The notes under the pieces are model-generated. The model saw nothing but the letters and a program-made list of their open reading frames with translations, was not told the DNA's origin and searched no databases. A DNA stretch of 64,000 bases, from NCBI RefSeq assembly GCF_900182565.1, contig NZ_FXTI01000006.1:124001-188000 (forward strand). Reading direction: 5' to 3'. This stretch comes from Melghirimyces algeriensis. GTDB taxonomy: Bacteria; Bacillota; Bacilli; Thermoactinomycetales; DSM-45169. Position 1 is the stretch's first letter. Each line of letters starts with the position of its first letter. Shown here in pieces: positions 52,910-64,000 of the stretch. The position numbers were made by a program, and so were the translations under genes.

Positions 52910-53827
52910 TTAATGAAGTTCCTTTATTCCATAAAGCCGGAGTTTTGTAAGCAATTGATGGATATCTGAAGGAAGAGGGGACTCCCAGGATCGTATGGAG
53001 CCATCCCTGGGATGAATCAGTTGCAGGTACAGTGCATGCAAGGCCTGACGTTCCAGGAGAGGAACGCCTCCATACATCGTATCCCCGATCAATGGATGGC
53101 CCAGATCGGCCATATGGACACGGATTTGGTGTGTCCGTCCTGTTTCCAGTCCCACGCGGACCAAAGTCGCTCCTTTCAGTCGTTCTACCACGCGATAACG
53201 GGTGATTGCCTCCACTCCTTGTGTAGAAACTACACGAAGGTTAGAGTTCTCTGAAGAACGGGCAATCGGTGCACGAATCACCCCTTCGTTCTGTTCCAAC
53301 ATTCCATATACCACAGCCAGGTACTCTCTATGATATCGTTTCTTTTTCATCTGACCTGACAAAACAGCATGGGCATGAGCATGCTTGGCAAATACAATCA
53401 AACCGGATGTATCTTTGTCCAATCGGGTAACGGGACGGATCAGATGAAATTCCCCCCGTTCCCTCCAATAGTGTGCCAATCCGTTGGCCAGCGTTTGATC
53501 CGGGTGGTTTTTGGTCGGGTGCACCACAACACCCGGTTGCTTGTCGAGAACAATCAAGTCCTCATCTTCATACAAAACATCAACCGGTATGGGCTGGGGA
53601 ACCATTCCCTCTCCTGTATCGTGAGGCAGACGAATCTGAATCCAATCCCCTTTATGGACACGGGAAGTGAGAAACACCTTTTCACCATTTACTTCCACCG
53701 CCTTTGCTTCCTTTAAACGGCGAAACATTCGACGGGAAAATCGAAAACGGTTGCGAAGCACCTGACGGACCATTTTCCCCTCTTCCTCTTCTCGAACGCA
53801 ATGGTGCATCGCCGAGATCTCCTTCAT
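52910..53827 (-). CDS. RluA-family 23S/tRNA pseudouridine synthase
   Basis: A 305-residue pseudouridine synthase. An N-terminal S4-like RNA-binding segment (FSRRMFRRLKEAKAVEVNG) is followed by the catalytic domain with VVVHPTKNH, the catalytic Asp in RPVTRLDKDTSGL (about residue 132) and GRTHQIRVHM. Closest types are B. subtilis YlyB/YjbO/YhcT; the target uridine cannot be told. ATG at 53827 has AGGAGG six bases upstream; the GTG six codons earlier overlaps that site. Confidence 0.92.
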   Translation of the reverse strand: MKEISAMHHCVREEEEGKMVRQVLRNRFRFSRRMFRRLKEAKAVEVNGEKVFLTSRVHKGDWIQIRLPHDTGEGMVPQPIPVDVLYEDEDLIVLDKQPGVVVHPTKNHPDQTLANGLAHYWRERGEFHLIRPVTRLDKDTSGLIVFAKHAHAHAVLSGQMKKKRYHREYLAVVYGMLEQNEGVIRAPIARSSENSNLRVVSTQGVEAITRYRVVERLKGATLVRVGLETGRTHQIRVHMADLGHPLIGDTMYGGVPLLERQALHALYLQLIHPRDGSIRSWESPLPSDIHQLLTKLRLYGIKELH

Positions 53828-53850
53828 CCAATCCCTCCTGTTCACAAATC

Positions 53851-53877
53851 AAAAACCGGGGCGCATTTTACGCCCCG
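53851..53877 (-). terminator. Terminator of the transglutaminase lipoprotein gene
   Basis: CGGGGCG / CGCCCCG with a TAAAATG loop and GGTTTTTG on the minus strand. Confidence 0.85.
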
Positions 53878-53891
53878 TACTTCAGACCTTA

Positions 53892-55583
53892 TCAATACAT
53901 CACACCAATGCGCCTGTGTGTCTTCTGAAACTCTGAAGGGTTGGGATCAAAGTATTCGGTCGTATACCGTTTCACAAACTGATCATTTTGATTGATATAC
54001 CCAGACCCCCACGTTGGGTCCATCGTTAACCATCTACCGTCCACTTTGACTTCGACCCAAGAGTGACGGTTTCCATCCGCCATTCCTTCTACAAAACGGG
54101 CTTCCAGATCGATGGAGCGCAACAGCGCAATGGCGAGGAAGGTATAATCCTGGCATACCCCGCTTTTTTCCCGCAAGGTTTTTAATGCTGAATCATCATA
54201 CTCAAAATCATCCTGTTTAAACTTTTGCACATCATAAGAGATGTTCTGCGCGACATACTGATAGATTGCCTTCGCTTTTTCTCTCTTCGTGGTCTTTCCT
54301 TGCGTCAATTGACGGGCCAGACGTTGGATGGAAGCATCCTCGGACTGAATTCCACGAGAGGGAAGAAGATTGCGAAGATCCTGCTCTTCCGTATTGTTCA
54401 CTGTAAACCGGGCAACACCGAAGAAACGAAAGTAATCCCGCTTTTGGCTGGTGATTTCCGGAACATTTAGCGTCACCTCATACGCTCCTTTGCCAAAACG
54501 CAACCAAAACTGCCCATCAAATTGATAGTTTTTCACTGGGATAAAGTAAGTGGCTTCCATCCCATCCTTCTTCGTCTGGACAATCAGATGTTTGGTTTGT
54601 GAAGCAAATGGGGCTTTGGGATCGATGGAGCCTTTGATCCGGTATTTCATCTTGCCGCTTCCGCCCCCTGCAAGGGGAACATCCAGATTGACTCCCCGGC
54701 TGTCATAGTGCTTAAAAAACTGTATCGGGGTTCTTTTCTGATCTGAGCGGTTTTTCACCAACAGAGTGGCTGCTTCATTGTAATAATTCTTCCGCTCCGG
54801 ATCAGACGTCATCACTGTAACCTGATGAATTCCTTTTCCGTATAAAAGAGGAATGCGTTGATCAAAATGCCCCTTTTTATCTACACGGAGGAGATGTTTC
54901 CATTCTTCCCCTCCTTTTTCCAAACGAACCATCACCCGATGGGAACCTGGTTTCTTAAGCGACCCTTTCAGTTGGACTTCACCATCTGCTTTTTGGAGTC
55001 CCTGTTGTTCATCATCCAGCTTTAGCCCTGACTCCAGTCCAGTGCGCGTATAGCCTACTTCCCGCGTAATTTTTGGGTTTACATTAATCACATGAAATCG
55101 GGCCAAATCATAAAAACGATCCTTCTTCTCAGTGCCGGGAAGTCTGACAACGACTTCATACTCTCCTTTTCCATTAAACAACTGAATCGAACGGCTAAAT
55201 TTTCCCTTTTTAATCCGGGTGTAATAGGAGAATGTTTTTTCACCAGTGCCCTTGGGACCATCTGTTTTTTTGATTTCTATCCAGACCCAGTCCGTCAGAA
55301 AATCTCCATCATCTTCTATAGAACCGGCCACCTTAAAACGGGAATTGACAGCAAATTGTTGATACTCAGGCGAGCTTAAACGGGCTCCTACCTGTTTGGC
55401 GTATGGTTCAAGCTTCATCTCTTCCAATGAAAGGCTTTCGTTCTTTTCCATCGCAAGCCGATCCCATCGATTTAGTTCCTGTTCTGCTTCGGTTTGAAAA
55501 AAGGACAGAGGATTACAACCGCCTATACATACCAAAACCAGGGTAACAAACAACAGTCCCCCAGCACGTCTAAACGTATTCAT
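53892..55583 (-). CDS. Transglutaminase-domain lipoprotein
   Basis: A 563-residue exported lipoprotein with lipobox CIGGC (Cys about residue 23). The middle contains at least three copies of a roughly 100-residue beta module, each ending GKGxYEVTV...(Y/F)...ARFxVxN (about residues 115-150, 245-275 and 365-405). The C-terminal transglutaminase-like domain has the catalytic Cys in SGVCQDYTFLA, His in GNRHSWVEV and Asp in TMDPTWGSG. It may act as a cell-surface protease or crosslinker. The start at 55583 follows GGGAGGAG. Confidence 0.85.
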   Translation of the reverse strand: MNTFRRAGGLLFVTLVLVCIGGCNPLSFFQTEAEQELNRWDRLAMEKNESLSLEEMKLEPYAKQVGARLSSPEYQQFAVNSRFKVAGSIEDDGDFLTDWVWIEIKKTDGPKGTGEKTFSYYTRIKKGKFSRSIQLFNGKGEYEVVVRLPGTEKKDRFYDLARFHVINVNPKITREVGYTRTGLESGLKLDDEQQGLQKADGEVQLKGSLKKPGSHRVMVRLEKGGEEWKHLLRVDKKGHFDQRIPLLYGKGIHQVTVMTSDPERKNYYNEAATLLVKNRSDQKRTPIQFFKHYDSRGVNLDVPLAGGGSGKMKYRIKGSIDPKAPFASQTKHLIVQTKKDGMEATYFIPVKNYQFDGQFWLRFGKGAYEVTLNVPEITSQKRDYFRFFGVARFTVNNTEEQDLRNLLPSRGIQSEDASIQRLARQLTQGKTTKREKAKAIYQYVAQNISYDVQKFKQDDFEYDDSALKTLREKSGVCQDYTFLAIALLRSIDLEARFVEGMADGNRHSWVEVKVDGRWLTMDPTWGSGYINQNDQFVKRYTTEYFDPNPSEFQKTHRRIGVMY

Positions 55584-55730
55584 GGACTCCTCCCAATCAT
55601 ATCCTTTAATTTTTCTCCCATTATATATCATGCACTCCTCATCCATCACCCTTAGAATTTCTGCTGTTGCCGATCACAAGCCCTTTTAATATTTGACGAA
55701 GGTCAGGGAATCTGCAAAATACTACGAACC

Positions 55731-55756
55731 AAAAAAAAGGTGCCTGTTTAGGCACC
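55731..55756 (-). terminator. Strong intrinsic terminator
   Basis: GGTGCCT / AGGCACC with eight T on the minus strand. The nearest upstream minus gene is the cupin at 56073, 315 bases away, so it may end a short separate transcript. Confidence 0.8.
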
Positions 55757-55760
55757 CATT

Positions 55761-56072
55761 AGAAAGACCAAGACAAACACAATGCTCAGATCCTATTCAA
55801 GAAACTCTTCAAGAATTTGACCTCCTATTTATCATACAACATATTTTAATATTTGTGGTTTGAAATATTTTATAAATCAGTGTATATACCCCTAACAGTA
55901 CCTTATGTTGTTTAAATTTTTAAGTAAATTCTATATCATTATTGATACATTCCGAAATAAAATCAACTTTTTCACGTATATTACCGCTATTTATTTCGCC
56001 TACCAAAGTAAATCTTTTATAAATGGATCAAACATATGTTCCGTTTATAAGGAATTTTGTTTTATCCAATCC
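55761..56072. other. AT-rich intergenic stretch with a possible micro-ORF
   Basis: Clearly more AT-rich than the flanks. On the minus strand TATGAT (a possible -10), then AGGAGG, then TTG opening an eight-codon frame (about 55790-55820), then the terminator at 55731-55756. This looks like a tiny transcription unit or small RNA; there is no proof that it is expressed. No other gene is seen. Confidence 0.3.
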
Positions 56073-56552
56073 TCAAAATTGATTAAGCGTGCCGTTTTCT
56101 TCACTTGGCCAGTTTACCGGTTGATCCACACCGATTGCATCTTCTATACCGCTCGTTGGAAGACTATGCTCTTTGGCCTGAATCACGATAAAAAATAAAT
56201 CTTCCTTTGAATGGTTTCTCCACGTCCGGACTCCGTCTGGTGCAACACGGATGACGGTCCCTTCCCGAATCTCAATGACTTCTCCATCGATCTGGAACTG
56301 CCCCGTTCCTTTAAAGAAAATATAAAGCTCCTCATTCTCTTGATGTTTATGGTGAAATGGGACTTCTTTCCGAGGTGGGAGAACATTGAAGGAGACTTCC
56401 ATCCCCGTGCAGTTTAACTCCTCTTTTATAAACAATTTCCCCTGAGCCTTAACCGGCTTCGTAATCTGATACTGAAGCAACCCCTTCCATTCACCGACCT
56501 GCGCTGCGCTGAAATTTTTCCCTTCTCGAACCCGATCGGACAGTTGACGCAT
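56073..56552 (-). CDS. Cupin-domain protein
   Basis: A 159-residue single-cupin protein. Metal-binding motif 1 is FHHKHQENEELYIFFKGTG (two His, Glu, with PF at the front; about residues 72-90). Motif 2 lies around VRTWRNHS, with the His. The function (isomerase, dioxygenase or sensor) cannot be told. ATG at 56552 follows GGGGAG by seven bases. The TetR gene lies upstream, with a gap of about 110 bases. Confidence 0.85.
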   Translation of the reverse strand: MRQLSDRVREGKNFSAAQVGEWKGLLQYQITKPVKAQGKLFIKEELNCTGMEVSFNVLPPRKEVPFHHKHQENEELYIFFKGTGQFQIDGEVIEIREGTVIRVAPDGVRTWRNHSKEDLFFIVIQAKEHSLPTSGIEDAIGVDQPVNWPSEENGTLNQF

Positions 56553-56663
56553 GCCATCGCTCCCCAAATTGATTTTTGCTTGCGAACCCCGACCCTCTAC
56601 TTTGATACCAATCGGTCTCTTTTTTGCTTGAAATCATGCGACTTATTTTTTAAATAAGCCGCA

Positions 56664-57251
56664 TTATTGATAGCTTGCTATGTCATTCAGCAAATGCGCC
56701 GCCACTATATCCATATACGTGGAATCCCGGTAGAGTCGGCTTAAAGCCAACCCCCCCTCCAGCGAAGCAATCCAAGTGACCGCCATCTGCTCCGGATTCA
56801 TGTTTTTTTGAAATTCACCTTTTTCCACACCCGTCACAAGGATCTGCTTCATCATCTCCAACAGCCGGGCCATACTATCACGTGTTTTTTCCGCCAGGAT
56901 GGGATATGCATCATCTGCTTCCAGTGCTGCATTCATCAGCGGACATCCACCCGGAATGGGATGATCCTCCACCAACCCCTTCAGGATCTGAATCACAGCT
57001 TCTAACTTTTCAATGGAGGTGCACTCCCGTGCCAACACTTCCTGAAAGTGCTTGTTCATAACTTGCGTTGAGTACTCAAACGCTTGCAGCACAAGCTCCT
57101 CTTTGTTTGCAAAATGCCGGTATATCCCCCCTTTTTCCAATCCCGTTTCTTTCATCACATCTGAAATCGAGGAGGAAAGATAACCGTGTCGATTAAACAG
57201 ACCAGAAGATTTTTGAATAATCCTGGATCGGGTACGTTCGCCTTTACGCAT
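56664..57251 (-). CDS. TetR/AcrR-family repressor (LmrA/YxaF-like)
   Basis: A 195-residue regulator. The N-terminal helix-turn-helix is SISDVMKETGLEKGGIYRHF (about residues 29-48). The C-terminal ligand domain shows the HPIPGGCPLMNAALEADDA signature of the LmrA/YxaF subgroup (about 95-113). It is divergent from the epimerase-like gene at 57443, the most likely target together with itself. Confidence 0.92.
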   Translation of the reverse strand: MRKGERTRSRIIQKSSGLFNRHGYLSSSISDVMKETGLEKGGIYRHFANKEELVLQAFEYSTQVMNKHFQEVLARECTSIEKLEAVIQILKGLVEDHPIPGGCPLMNAALEADDAYPILAEKTRDSMARLLEMMKQILVTGVEKGEFQKNMNPEQMAVTWIASLEGGLALSRLYRDSTYMDIVAAHLLNDIASYQ

Positions 57252-57271
57252 CAGTCGTTCTCCTTTTCCAA

Positions 57272-57295
57272 AAAAGAAACCGATTGTTCTCTTTT
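57272..57295. promoter_or_regulatory. Candidate TetR operator
   Basis: AAAAGAAAC, a five-base centre, then GTTCTCTTTT forms an imperfect inverted repeat just upstream of the TetR gene's ribosome-binding site. It is a plausible autoregulatory site, without experimental support. Confidence 0.3.
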
Positions 57296-57371
57296 ATGTT
57301 ACTCTTGTATAAGCATTGAAAGCAAGGGGGGAAGAATTTAAAAAAACAAGATTTTTTGACGTTTACAGTCG

Positions 57372-57400
57372 TTGTCATATACGTGAATCATTGCTATAGT
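57372..57400 (+). promoter_or_regulatory. Putative SigA promoter of the epimerase-like gene
   Basis: TTGTCA (57372-57377), a 17-base spacer and TATAGT (57395-57400), about 40 bases before the ATG. Confidence 0.6.
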
Positions 57401-57442
57401 GGTTTTAAGTAATACATATACAACAATGGAGAAGAATAGTAT

Positions 57443-58483
57443 ATGAACATTCTTATCATAGGTGGTACCCGTTTTTTGGGCAGATATATCACCCAAGAAG
57501 CGCAAAAACGTAACCATAAGGTTACATTGTTTAACAGAGGACAGGAAAATCCGGATCTTTTCCCTGAAGTTGAGACGATCGTGGGAGATCGGTATACGGA
57601 CATTCAATGTTTGGGAGACAGAGAATGGGATTGCGTCATAGATACGTTTGGATTTGTCCCATGGGCGATCGCTCCATCGATTCGCTATCTGAAAAATCGT
57701 ACCCGACACTATATATTTATCTCCAGCCAGTCCGTCTATTCCGATTTTACCAAGATCAATATTGATGAGCATTCCCCTGTTGCCACACTGCCTGCAGAAA
57801 AAGTGGCTGAACTTGAACGAGAAGGTTACGGTCCGACTTATGGAAAACATTACGGAGCGATGAAATTCCTCTGTGAACAGTTGTTGGAACAAGAAATGCC
57901 GCAAAAGGTACTGCATGTTCGACCCGGTCTGATTGTGGGACCCCATGATTATGCGGATCGCTTTTCGTATTGGGTCAACCGGGTATCACAGGGAGGAGAC
58001 ATATTGGCTCCGGGACATCCGGAACAACCCATTCAAATCATTGATGTCCGGGATCTTGCCAGCTGGATGATCCATATGATTGAATCTCGTCAAACGGGTG
58101 TATATAATGTTACAGGACCGCAATCTCCGCTGACGATGGGGTCTATATTGGAAGAATGTCGCCGGATTACCAACAGTGAAGCGGTCATTTCTTGGGTGAA
58201 TGAGACATTTTTACTGGAAAAAAACATTCAACCTTGGACCGAGTTACCGCTTTGGCTTCCGGAAAAATCGGGACTGGGCAATGACGATCCCCCTCCGATC
58301 GGTTTATTTCGTATCAATATCAGCCGAGCCTTGCAACAAGGGCTCTCATTCCGTCCTCTTTCCGAAACCATTTATGATACTTGGCAATGGTTGAAATCAG
58401 AAAATAAAGAGATATTCAATGCAGGATTAACAGCGGAAAAGGAACAACAACTGCTCAACGAATGGCATTCTTACCGCAAATAA
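57443..58483 (+). CDS. NAD-dependent epimerase/dehydratase-like protein
   Basis: A 346-residue extended SDR protein. The dinucleotide motif is IIGGTRFLGRYI (GGTxxxG, residues 5-16), as in CSP41/isoflavone-reductase-like SDRs. SSQSVYSD and the YGKHYGAMK segment carry the YxxxK-like catalytic pair (about residue 135). HVRPGLIVGPHDY follows. The substrate is unknown. The GGAGAAG site and a good promoter precede it. Divergent TetR control is possible. Confidence 0.88.
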   Translation: MNILIIGGTRFLGRYITQEAQKRNHKVTLFNRGQENPDLFPEVETIVGDRYTDIQCLGDREWDCVIDTFGFVPWAIAPSIRYLKNRTRHYIFISSQSVYSDFTKINIDEHSPVATLPAEKVAELEREGYGPTYGKHYGAMKFLCEQLLEQEMPQKVLHVRPGLIVGPHDYADRFSYWVNRVSQGGDILAPGHPEQPIQIIDVRDLASWMIHMIESRQTGVYNVTGPQSPLTMGSILEECRRITNSEAVISWVNETFLLEKNIQPWTELPLWLPEKSGLGNDDPPPIGLFRINISRALQQGLSFRPLSETIYDTWQWLKSENKEIFNAGLTAEKEQQLLNEWHSYRK

Positions 58484-58517
58484 AAAAGATCGGTGGTTCC
58501 TTCCACCGATCTTTTTT
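58484..58517. terminator. Bidirectional terminator
   Basis: A 13-bp-class stem AAAAGATCGGTGG / CCACCGATCTTTT serving both the epimerase-like gene and the converging ligA. Confidence 0.9.
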
Positions 58518-58525
58518 ATATACGT

Positions 58526-60559
<2,034 letters not shown>

Positions 60560-60575
60560 TCACAGACAGCCTTAC

Positions 60576-62768
60576 TTACACTTTTGTAATTGGAGCAAAC
60601 TGGGCAAGAAGCCGTTTCACTCCTACAGGGGACGGAAAAGCGATGTTCAGTTCCATATCCTTCCCTTCTCCCTGTACTTTGACAACCGTTCCCATACCCC
60701 ATTTTTTATGATTGACTTTGTCCCCGACATTCCAATCCGTTTCCGTATCGGGAACAGGTCGAACCGGACCCTGACGCAGAAGGGGCTTCTTCAAAACGCC
60801 TGATGGTTTGCCCACTGGCTCTACCAACTCAGCGGGAATCTCTTTCAAAAAAACCGATGGAGGATGAGCATTTGTTCTTCCGTAAAGCATTCGGTTTTTC
60901 GCCCGTGTCAGGTACAATTTCTTTTGCGCACGGGTGATTCCCACATATGCCAACCGTCTTTCCTCTTCTAGCTCCTCCGGATCATCCAGGGTTCGGCTGT
61001 GCGGAAAGAGCCCATCTTCCATCCCGATCAGAAACACTTGCGGAAACTCCAATCCCTTGGCAGAGTGCAGGGTCATCAGCGTGACGGAGTCCTCTTCGCC
61101 ATCGCTTTCCTCTTCCAGTGAATCCACATCGGAAATCAAAGCCAGTTCCGTCAAGAACGCAACTAGGGATTTATCCTCATTCTTGGACTCGAATTCCTGC
61201 GTGACAGACAGAAACTCATCAATGTTTTCCAATCGGCTGGCAGCCTCAACCGTATCTTCTTTTTTCAGTTCTTCCCGATACCCGGACCGATCCAACACCG
61301 TTTCGGTAATCTCACCGGCAGAAAGATAGTCCATCATGGCATTAAGCTCTTTGATCATTTGTGCAAAACCGACAAGCGATTGAATAAAACGTTGGCTTAA
61401 ACCAATCTCTTCCACTTCCAGCAACGCTCGAAACATGGAAATCTCCTGAGAATCAGCAAAACGGGCGATCTTGTCCAGAGTAGCCGCCCCGATACCTCGT
61501 TTCGGCACATTGATCACACGACGCAAGCTAAGGTCGTCATCGGGATTCACCACCAAACGGAGATAGGCCAAAAGATCCTTGATCTCCTTGCGATCATAGA
61601 ACTTTAAACCGCCGATCATCCGATAGGGAATATTGGACTTCACCAATACTTCTTCCATCACCCTGGATTGTGCATTGGTACGGTAAAGAATGGAGAAATC
61701 GCTGTATTTTCCACCATCCTGCTTCTCTTTGCGAATGGTATCGGCTACATAATAAGCTTCGTCGTGTTCATTTTCTGCTTCAAACAGCTGCACCTGTTCC
61801 CCTTGTTCATTTTCCGTCCACAATTTTTTGGGCTTTCGTTCGCTGTTATGGGAGATCACTTCATTGGCAGCATTCAGGATGGTTTTTGTAGAACGGTAGT
61901 TCTTCTCCAGTTTAATCACTTGAGCATCCGGGTAGTCCCGTTCAAAATGGAGGATATTGGTGATATCCGCTCCCCGGAAGCGATAGATGGACTGATCGGA
62001 ATCTCCCACCACACACAGATTCCGGTGGTGATCCGCCAGCATCTGAACCAATACATATTGAACATGGTTTGTATCCTGATATTCATCCACATGGATATAT
62101 TGAAATTTCTTTTTATAGTAATCCAGCACCTGTGGAACCTGTTGAAACAAACGCACCGTTTCCAGGAGCAAATCGTCAAAATCCAGCGATTGGTTGGTCC
62201 GAAGCTTGTCCTGATAAGCTTCATAAACCTGGGCCGCAATATCATCGGTGTAATTGCGAGATTGCTCCTTTAAGTCCTGGGCACTCCACAACTGGTTTTT
62301 GGCATTGCTGATCCGGTTTAACATTCCCCTGGGCGGAAACTGCTTGGGGTCCAAATTTTTCTCTTTTAAAATCTGCTTCATCACTGTCAATTGGTCCGAA
62401 CTGTCCAGAATGGTGAAATTTCGGTTGAATCCAATCCGATCAATATCTCGGCGAAGGATGCGGACACACATGGAATGAAACGTGGAAATCCAGATGTCTT
62501 CCGCCTCCGAACCCACCAGACGGTGAATCCGCTCTTTCATTTCCCTCGCTGCTTTGTTGGTAAACGTAATCGCCAAAATATTCCAGGGATGCACCTTTTT
62601 TTCCGATAACAGCCAGGCCACCCGATGCGTTAGTACTCTCGTTTTTCCACTGCCTGCACCAGCCACAATCAATAAGGGACCTTGCGTCGATTCCACTGCC
62701 CGTTTCTGATCTTGATTTAAGCCACTGAGAAGAGAACCGTTGGTCCAAGTCTGTTGTGTCAATCTCAT
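60576..62768 (-). CDS. pcrA: ATP-dependent DNA helicase PcrA
   Basis: UvrD/Rep superfamily 1A helicase, 730 residues. Q motif LNQDQKRAV, Walker [13 protein letters not shown] (about residue 36), motif [10 protein letters not shown] (about 225), [13 protein letters not shown], motif IV-VI blocks [15 protein letters not shown] and [15 protein letters not shown]-terminal [15 protein letters not shown]udor-like segment ends it. The start at 62768 (MRLTQQTW) follows AAAGGTGCGG; an upstream ATG at 62795 has a weak site. Confidence 0.97.
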   Translation of the reverse strand: MRLTQQTWTNGSLLSGLNQDQKRAVESTQGPLLIVAGAGSGKTRVLTHRVAWLLSEKKVHPWNILAITFTNKAAREMKERIHRLVGSEAEDIWISTFHSMCVRILRRDIDRIGFNRNFTILDSSDQLTVMKQILKEKNLDPKQFPPRGMLNRISNAKNQLWSAQDLKEQSRNYTDDIAAQVYEAYQDKLRTNQSLDFDDLLLETVRLFQQVPQVLDYYKKKFQYIHVDEYQDTNHVQYVLVQMLADHHRNLCVVGDSDQSIYRFRGADITNILHFERDYPDAQVIKLEKNYRSTKTILNAANEVISHNSERKPKKLWTENEQGEQVQLFEAENEHDEAYYVADTIRKEKQDGGKYSDFSILYRTNAQSRVMEEVLVKSNIPYRMIGGLKFYDRKEIKDLLAYLRLVVNPDDDLSLRRVINVPKRGIGAATLDKIARFADSQEISMFRALLEVEEIGLSQRFIQSLVGFAQMIKELNAMMDYLSAGEITETVLDRSGYREELKKEDTVEAASRLENIDEFLSVTQEFESKNEDKSLVAFLTELALISDVDSLEEESDGEEDSVTLMTLHSAKGLEFPQVFLIGMEDGLFPHSRTLDDPEELEEERRLAYVGITRAQKKLYLTRAKNRMLYGRTNAHPPSVFLKEIPAELVEPVGKPSGVLKKPLLRQGPVRPVPDTETDWNVGDKVNHKKWGMGTVVKVQGEGKDMELNIAFPSPVGVKRLLAQFAPITKV

Positions 62769-62832
62769 CCGCACCTTTCTTTTCCCAGTTAACATCAGTT
62801 ATCCCATAGAACAAGGAGTCATAACAAATCTT

Positions 62833-63546
62833 TTAAGGGTGCTTTTCCTTTAAAACTTCTTTGACCCAATTAACGGTCTTTACCGCCATATCCGGATTCT
62901 GATATACCAGATTGCCAACCACCACCGTATCCGCCCAGCGGGCCATAGCCTGCGCTTCTTCTTTCCGGGTAATCCCTCCTCCATAAATCAGACGGGATTG
63001 GTTCACACCTGAGCTTGCCGCCCGAAGCGTTTCCTCATCTCCAAACGCCCCACTATACTCCACATAGACGGTCGGCATTCCAAATATCCTTTCTGCCAAC
63101 CGAGCATACGCTTTTACATCTGCATCACTCAATTGGGTTTGACTTTCGGTGAGCTTTGCAACCTTGGATTCTGGATTCATCACGATATATCCCAACGCGA
63201 TAACGGCTTCCCAAGGAATCCAGTCACCGTACTTCTTGACCGCCCGATGCTGGGAGCCCAGCACCCAACGAAGGGAACCCGCATTTAAAACCACAGGGAC
63301 CAGATAGCCATCCACTCCGATAACCACCGTTTCTTCACGGGATATCTCCTGAACACACATCACCGGATAATCCATGACCCGCTCAATTAAGTTCCGTGAG
63401 TTCTCATATGTAATTCCATCCGTTCCGCCGACAATCACCGCATCCGTCCCACTCGTACACACGTTTTCCAACACTCGGTCAGACAATGGCCGGTTGGGGT
63501 CCAATTTAAACACATGACGCCAAGTTTTCATTTTTTCTTTTAACAC
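62833..63546 (-). CDS. pcrB: Heptaprenylglyceryl phosphate synthase
   Basis: TIM-barrel prenyltransferase that joins glycerol-1-phosphate and heptaprenyl diphosphate in Bacillales. It has 237 residues: WRHVFKLDPNRPL at the N-terminus, AVIVGGTDGI, and a C-terminal LIYGGGITRKEEAQAM phosphate-binding block. The start is taken as GTG at 63546, because GGGGGG lies six bases upstream and the family's W-K-H-V-F-K-L-D-P sits near residue 7-15. The ATG at 63531 is weaker. Confidence 0.94.
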   Translation of the reverse strand: MLKEKMKTWRHVFKLDPNRPLSDRVLENVCTSGTDAVIVGGTDGITYENSRNLIERVMDYPVMCVQEISREETVVIGVDGYLVPVVLNAGSLRWVLGSQHRAVKKYGDWIPWEAVIALGYIVMNPESKVAKLTESQTQLSDADVKAYARLAERIFGMPTVYVEYSGAFGDEETLRAASSGVNQSRLIYGGGITRKEEAQAMARWADTVVVGNLVYQNPDMAVKTVNWVKEVLKEKHP

Positions 63547-63644
63547 ATCCGTCCCCCCCACACGCTTCAGAACCATTATACACGACGGGGAAAGGCGGAA
63601 AAAGGAATCCAAACAAGAACACAATCCAGACAAAAAAGCCCCCG

Positions 63645-63839
63645 ATGGAGCATAGGATAAAATACGATCACCAGCGAATCCTGGCAGTTCCATCCATTGG
63701 CGGTCTTTTATATGACCAAAATTTGAAAAAGGGAATGGATGATTCTGGATTTTTTATAGAAGAAAAGATGGAGATGAAAAATGATCTCCACTCGGTTTAC
63801 ACCTTCCATACTGAAACATTGCCGGAGGAGACCCCATGA
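63645..63839 (+). CDS. Possible small ORF coupled to the membrane-protein gene
   Basis: Not recognised. A 64-codon frame ends in an ATGA overlap with the next gene, which favours it being real. An internal ATG at 63735 with AAAAAGGG would give 34 residues. The first ATG has no ribosome-binding site. The product is polar and acidic at its end. Confidence 0.35.
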   Translation: MEHRIKYDHQRILAVPSIGGLLYDQNLKKGMDDSGFFIEEKMEMKNDLHSVYTFHTETLPEETP

Positions 63840-64000
63840 AAAAGTGGTGGATACGAATAGGCGGTTCCTACATGCTTTGTATCATGATCTTTGTCGCGGG
63901 ATACCTGTGGATCATTGACAGGTATCATATCTTTTCAGGGCCTGTTGATCCTGTAGGCTTGGAATGGTTCTGGTGTTGGATAATGGGATTTGGTCTTCTT
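63836..64000 (+). CDS. Membrane protein, N-terminal part (runs off the window)
   Basis: ATG at 63836 with a strong GGAGGAG site opens a frame to the window's edge (55 codons). It begins MKKWWIRIGG, then a hydrophobic helix (YMLCIMIFVAGYLWII), a short polar loop and a second hydrophobic stretch. The family cannot be named from this part. Confidence 0.7.
   Translation, partial: MKKWWIRIGGSYMLCIMIFVAGYLWIIDRYHIFSGPVDPVGLEWFWCWIMGFGLL

Overview
The window reads as chromosome of a Gram-positive, Bacillales-type bacterium, most likely a Thermoactinomycetaceae relative (Kroppenstedtia/Desmospora/Melghirimyces type). This is inferred from the gene families (PcrA next to PcrB, YtqA/YtqB, YkvI, DUF1128, a YabR-like S1 protein, ATP-type PEP carboxykinase), strong AGGAGG ribosome-binding sites, frequent GTG/TTG starts and moderate GC. 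No rRNA, tRNA or CRISPR array is visible. Almost all of the window is dense, conventional housekeeping DNA, mostly on the minus strand.

Layout. 0-9 kb: part of a quinone oxidoreductase, small conserved proteins, a thioesterase, a relic repeat, and the pdhABCD operon for pyruvate dehydrogenase with a good SigA-type promoter. 9.4-20 kb: ferritin-like protein, radical-SAM/methyltransferase pair ytqAB, a Ser/Thr kinase without PASTA domains, S1 protein, pckA, udk, a thioredoxin-like/gcvH pair, a peroxiredoxin and a secreted 5'-nucleotidase. 20-24 kb: HMCES-type SOS peptidase, a pyruvate-oxidase-like ThDP enzyme, an orphan structured RNA, and a Spx/ArsC-like protein. 23.5-27.3 kb: cobalamin uptake operon (btuF-btuC-btuD plus cob(I)alamin adenosyltransferase) behind a cobalamin riboswitch with an intrinsic terminator. 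27.3-31.9 kb: hydrolase, DUF2797, divergent PlsY, nitroreductase, YkvI transporter.

32.0-34.3 kb is a decayed mobile element: an excisionase-like gene leading a three-gene operon, a transposon-end hairpin, a broken gene and the C-terminal stump of a tyrosine recombinase. 34.3-42.4 kb holds three tandem paralogous class A penicillin-binding proteins, each with its own terminator. 42.5-46.4 kb: small membrane proteins, an SDR enzyme, a second copy of the relic repeat and a lipase-like protein. 46.6-52.7 kb: a cobalamin salvage and nucleotide-loop assembly cluster (cobT, cobD, cobU, cobS, cobC, cbiZ, cbiB). 52.9-64 kb: RluA-type pseudouridine synthase, transglutaminase lipoprotein, cupin, TetR regulator, an epimerase-like protein, ligA, pcrA, pcrB and the start of a membrane protein.

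The genes fit one theme best for vitamin B12. The 24-27 kb operon imports and adenosylates corrinoids, and the 46-53 kb cluster remodels imported cobamides (CbiZ) and attaches the lower loop. No corrin-ring biosynthesis genes are seen. The least ordinary signal is a set of orphan transposon-derived structured RNAs or ends: one resembling an IscB/HEARO omega RNA without IscB (about 22.66-23.03 kb, minus strand), two copies of a TnpB-type right-end/omega-RNA-like repeat (3.83-4.19 kb and 44.02-44.29 kb) and an isolated end hairpin at 33.36 kb. No nuclease or transposase gene for them is present in the window.
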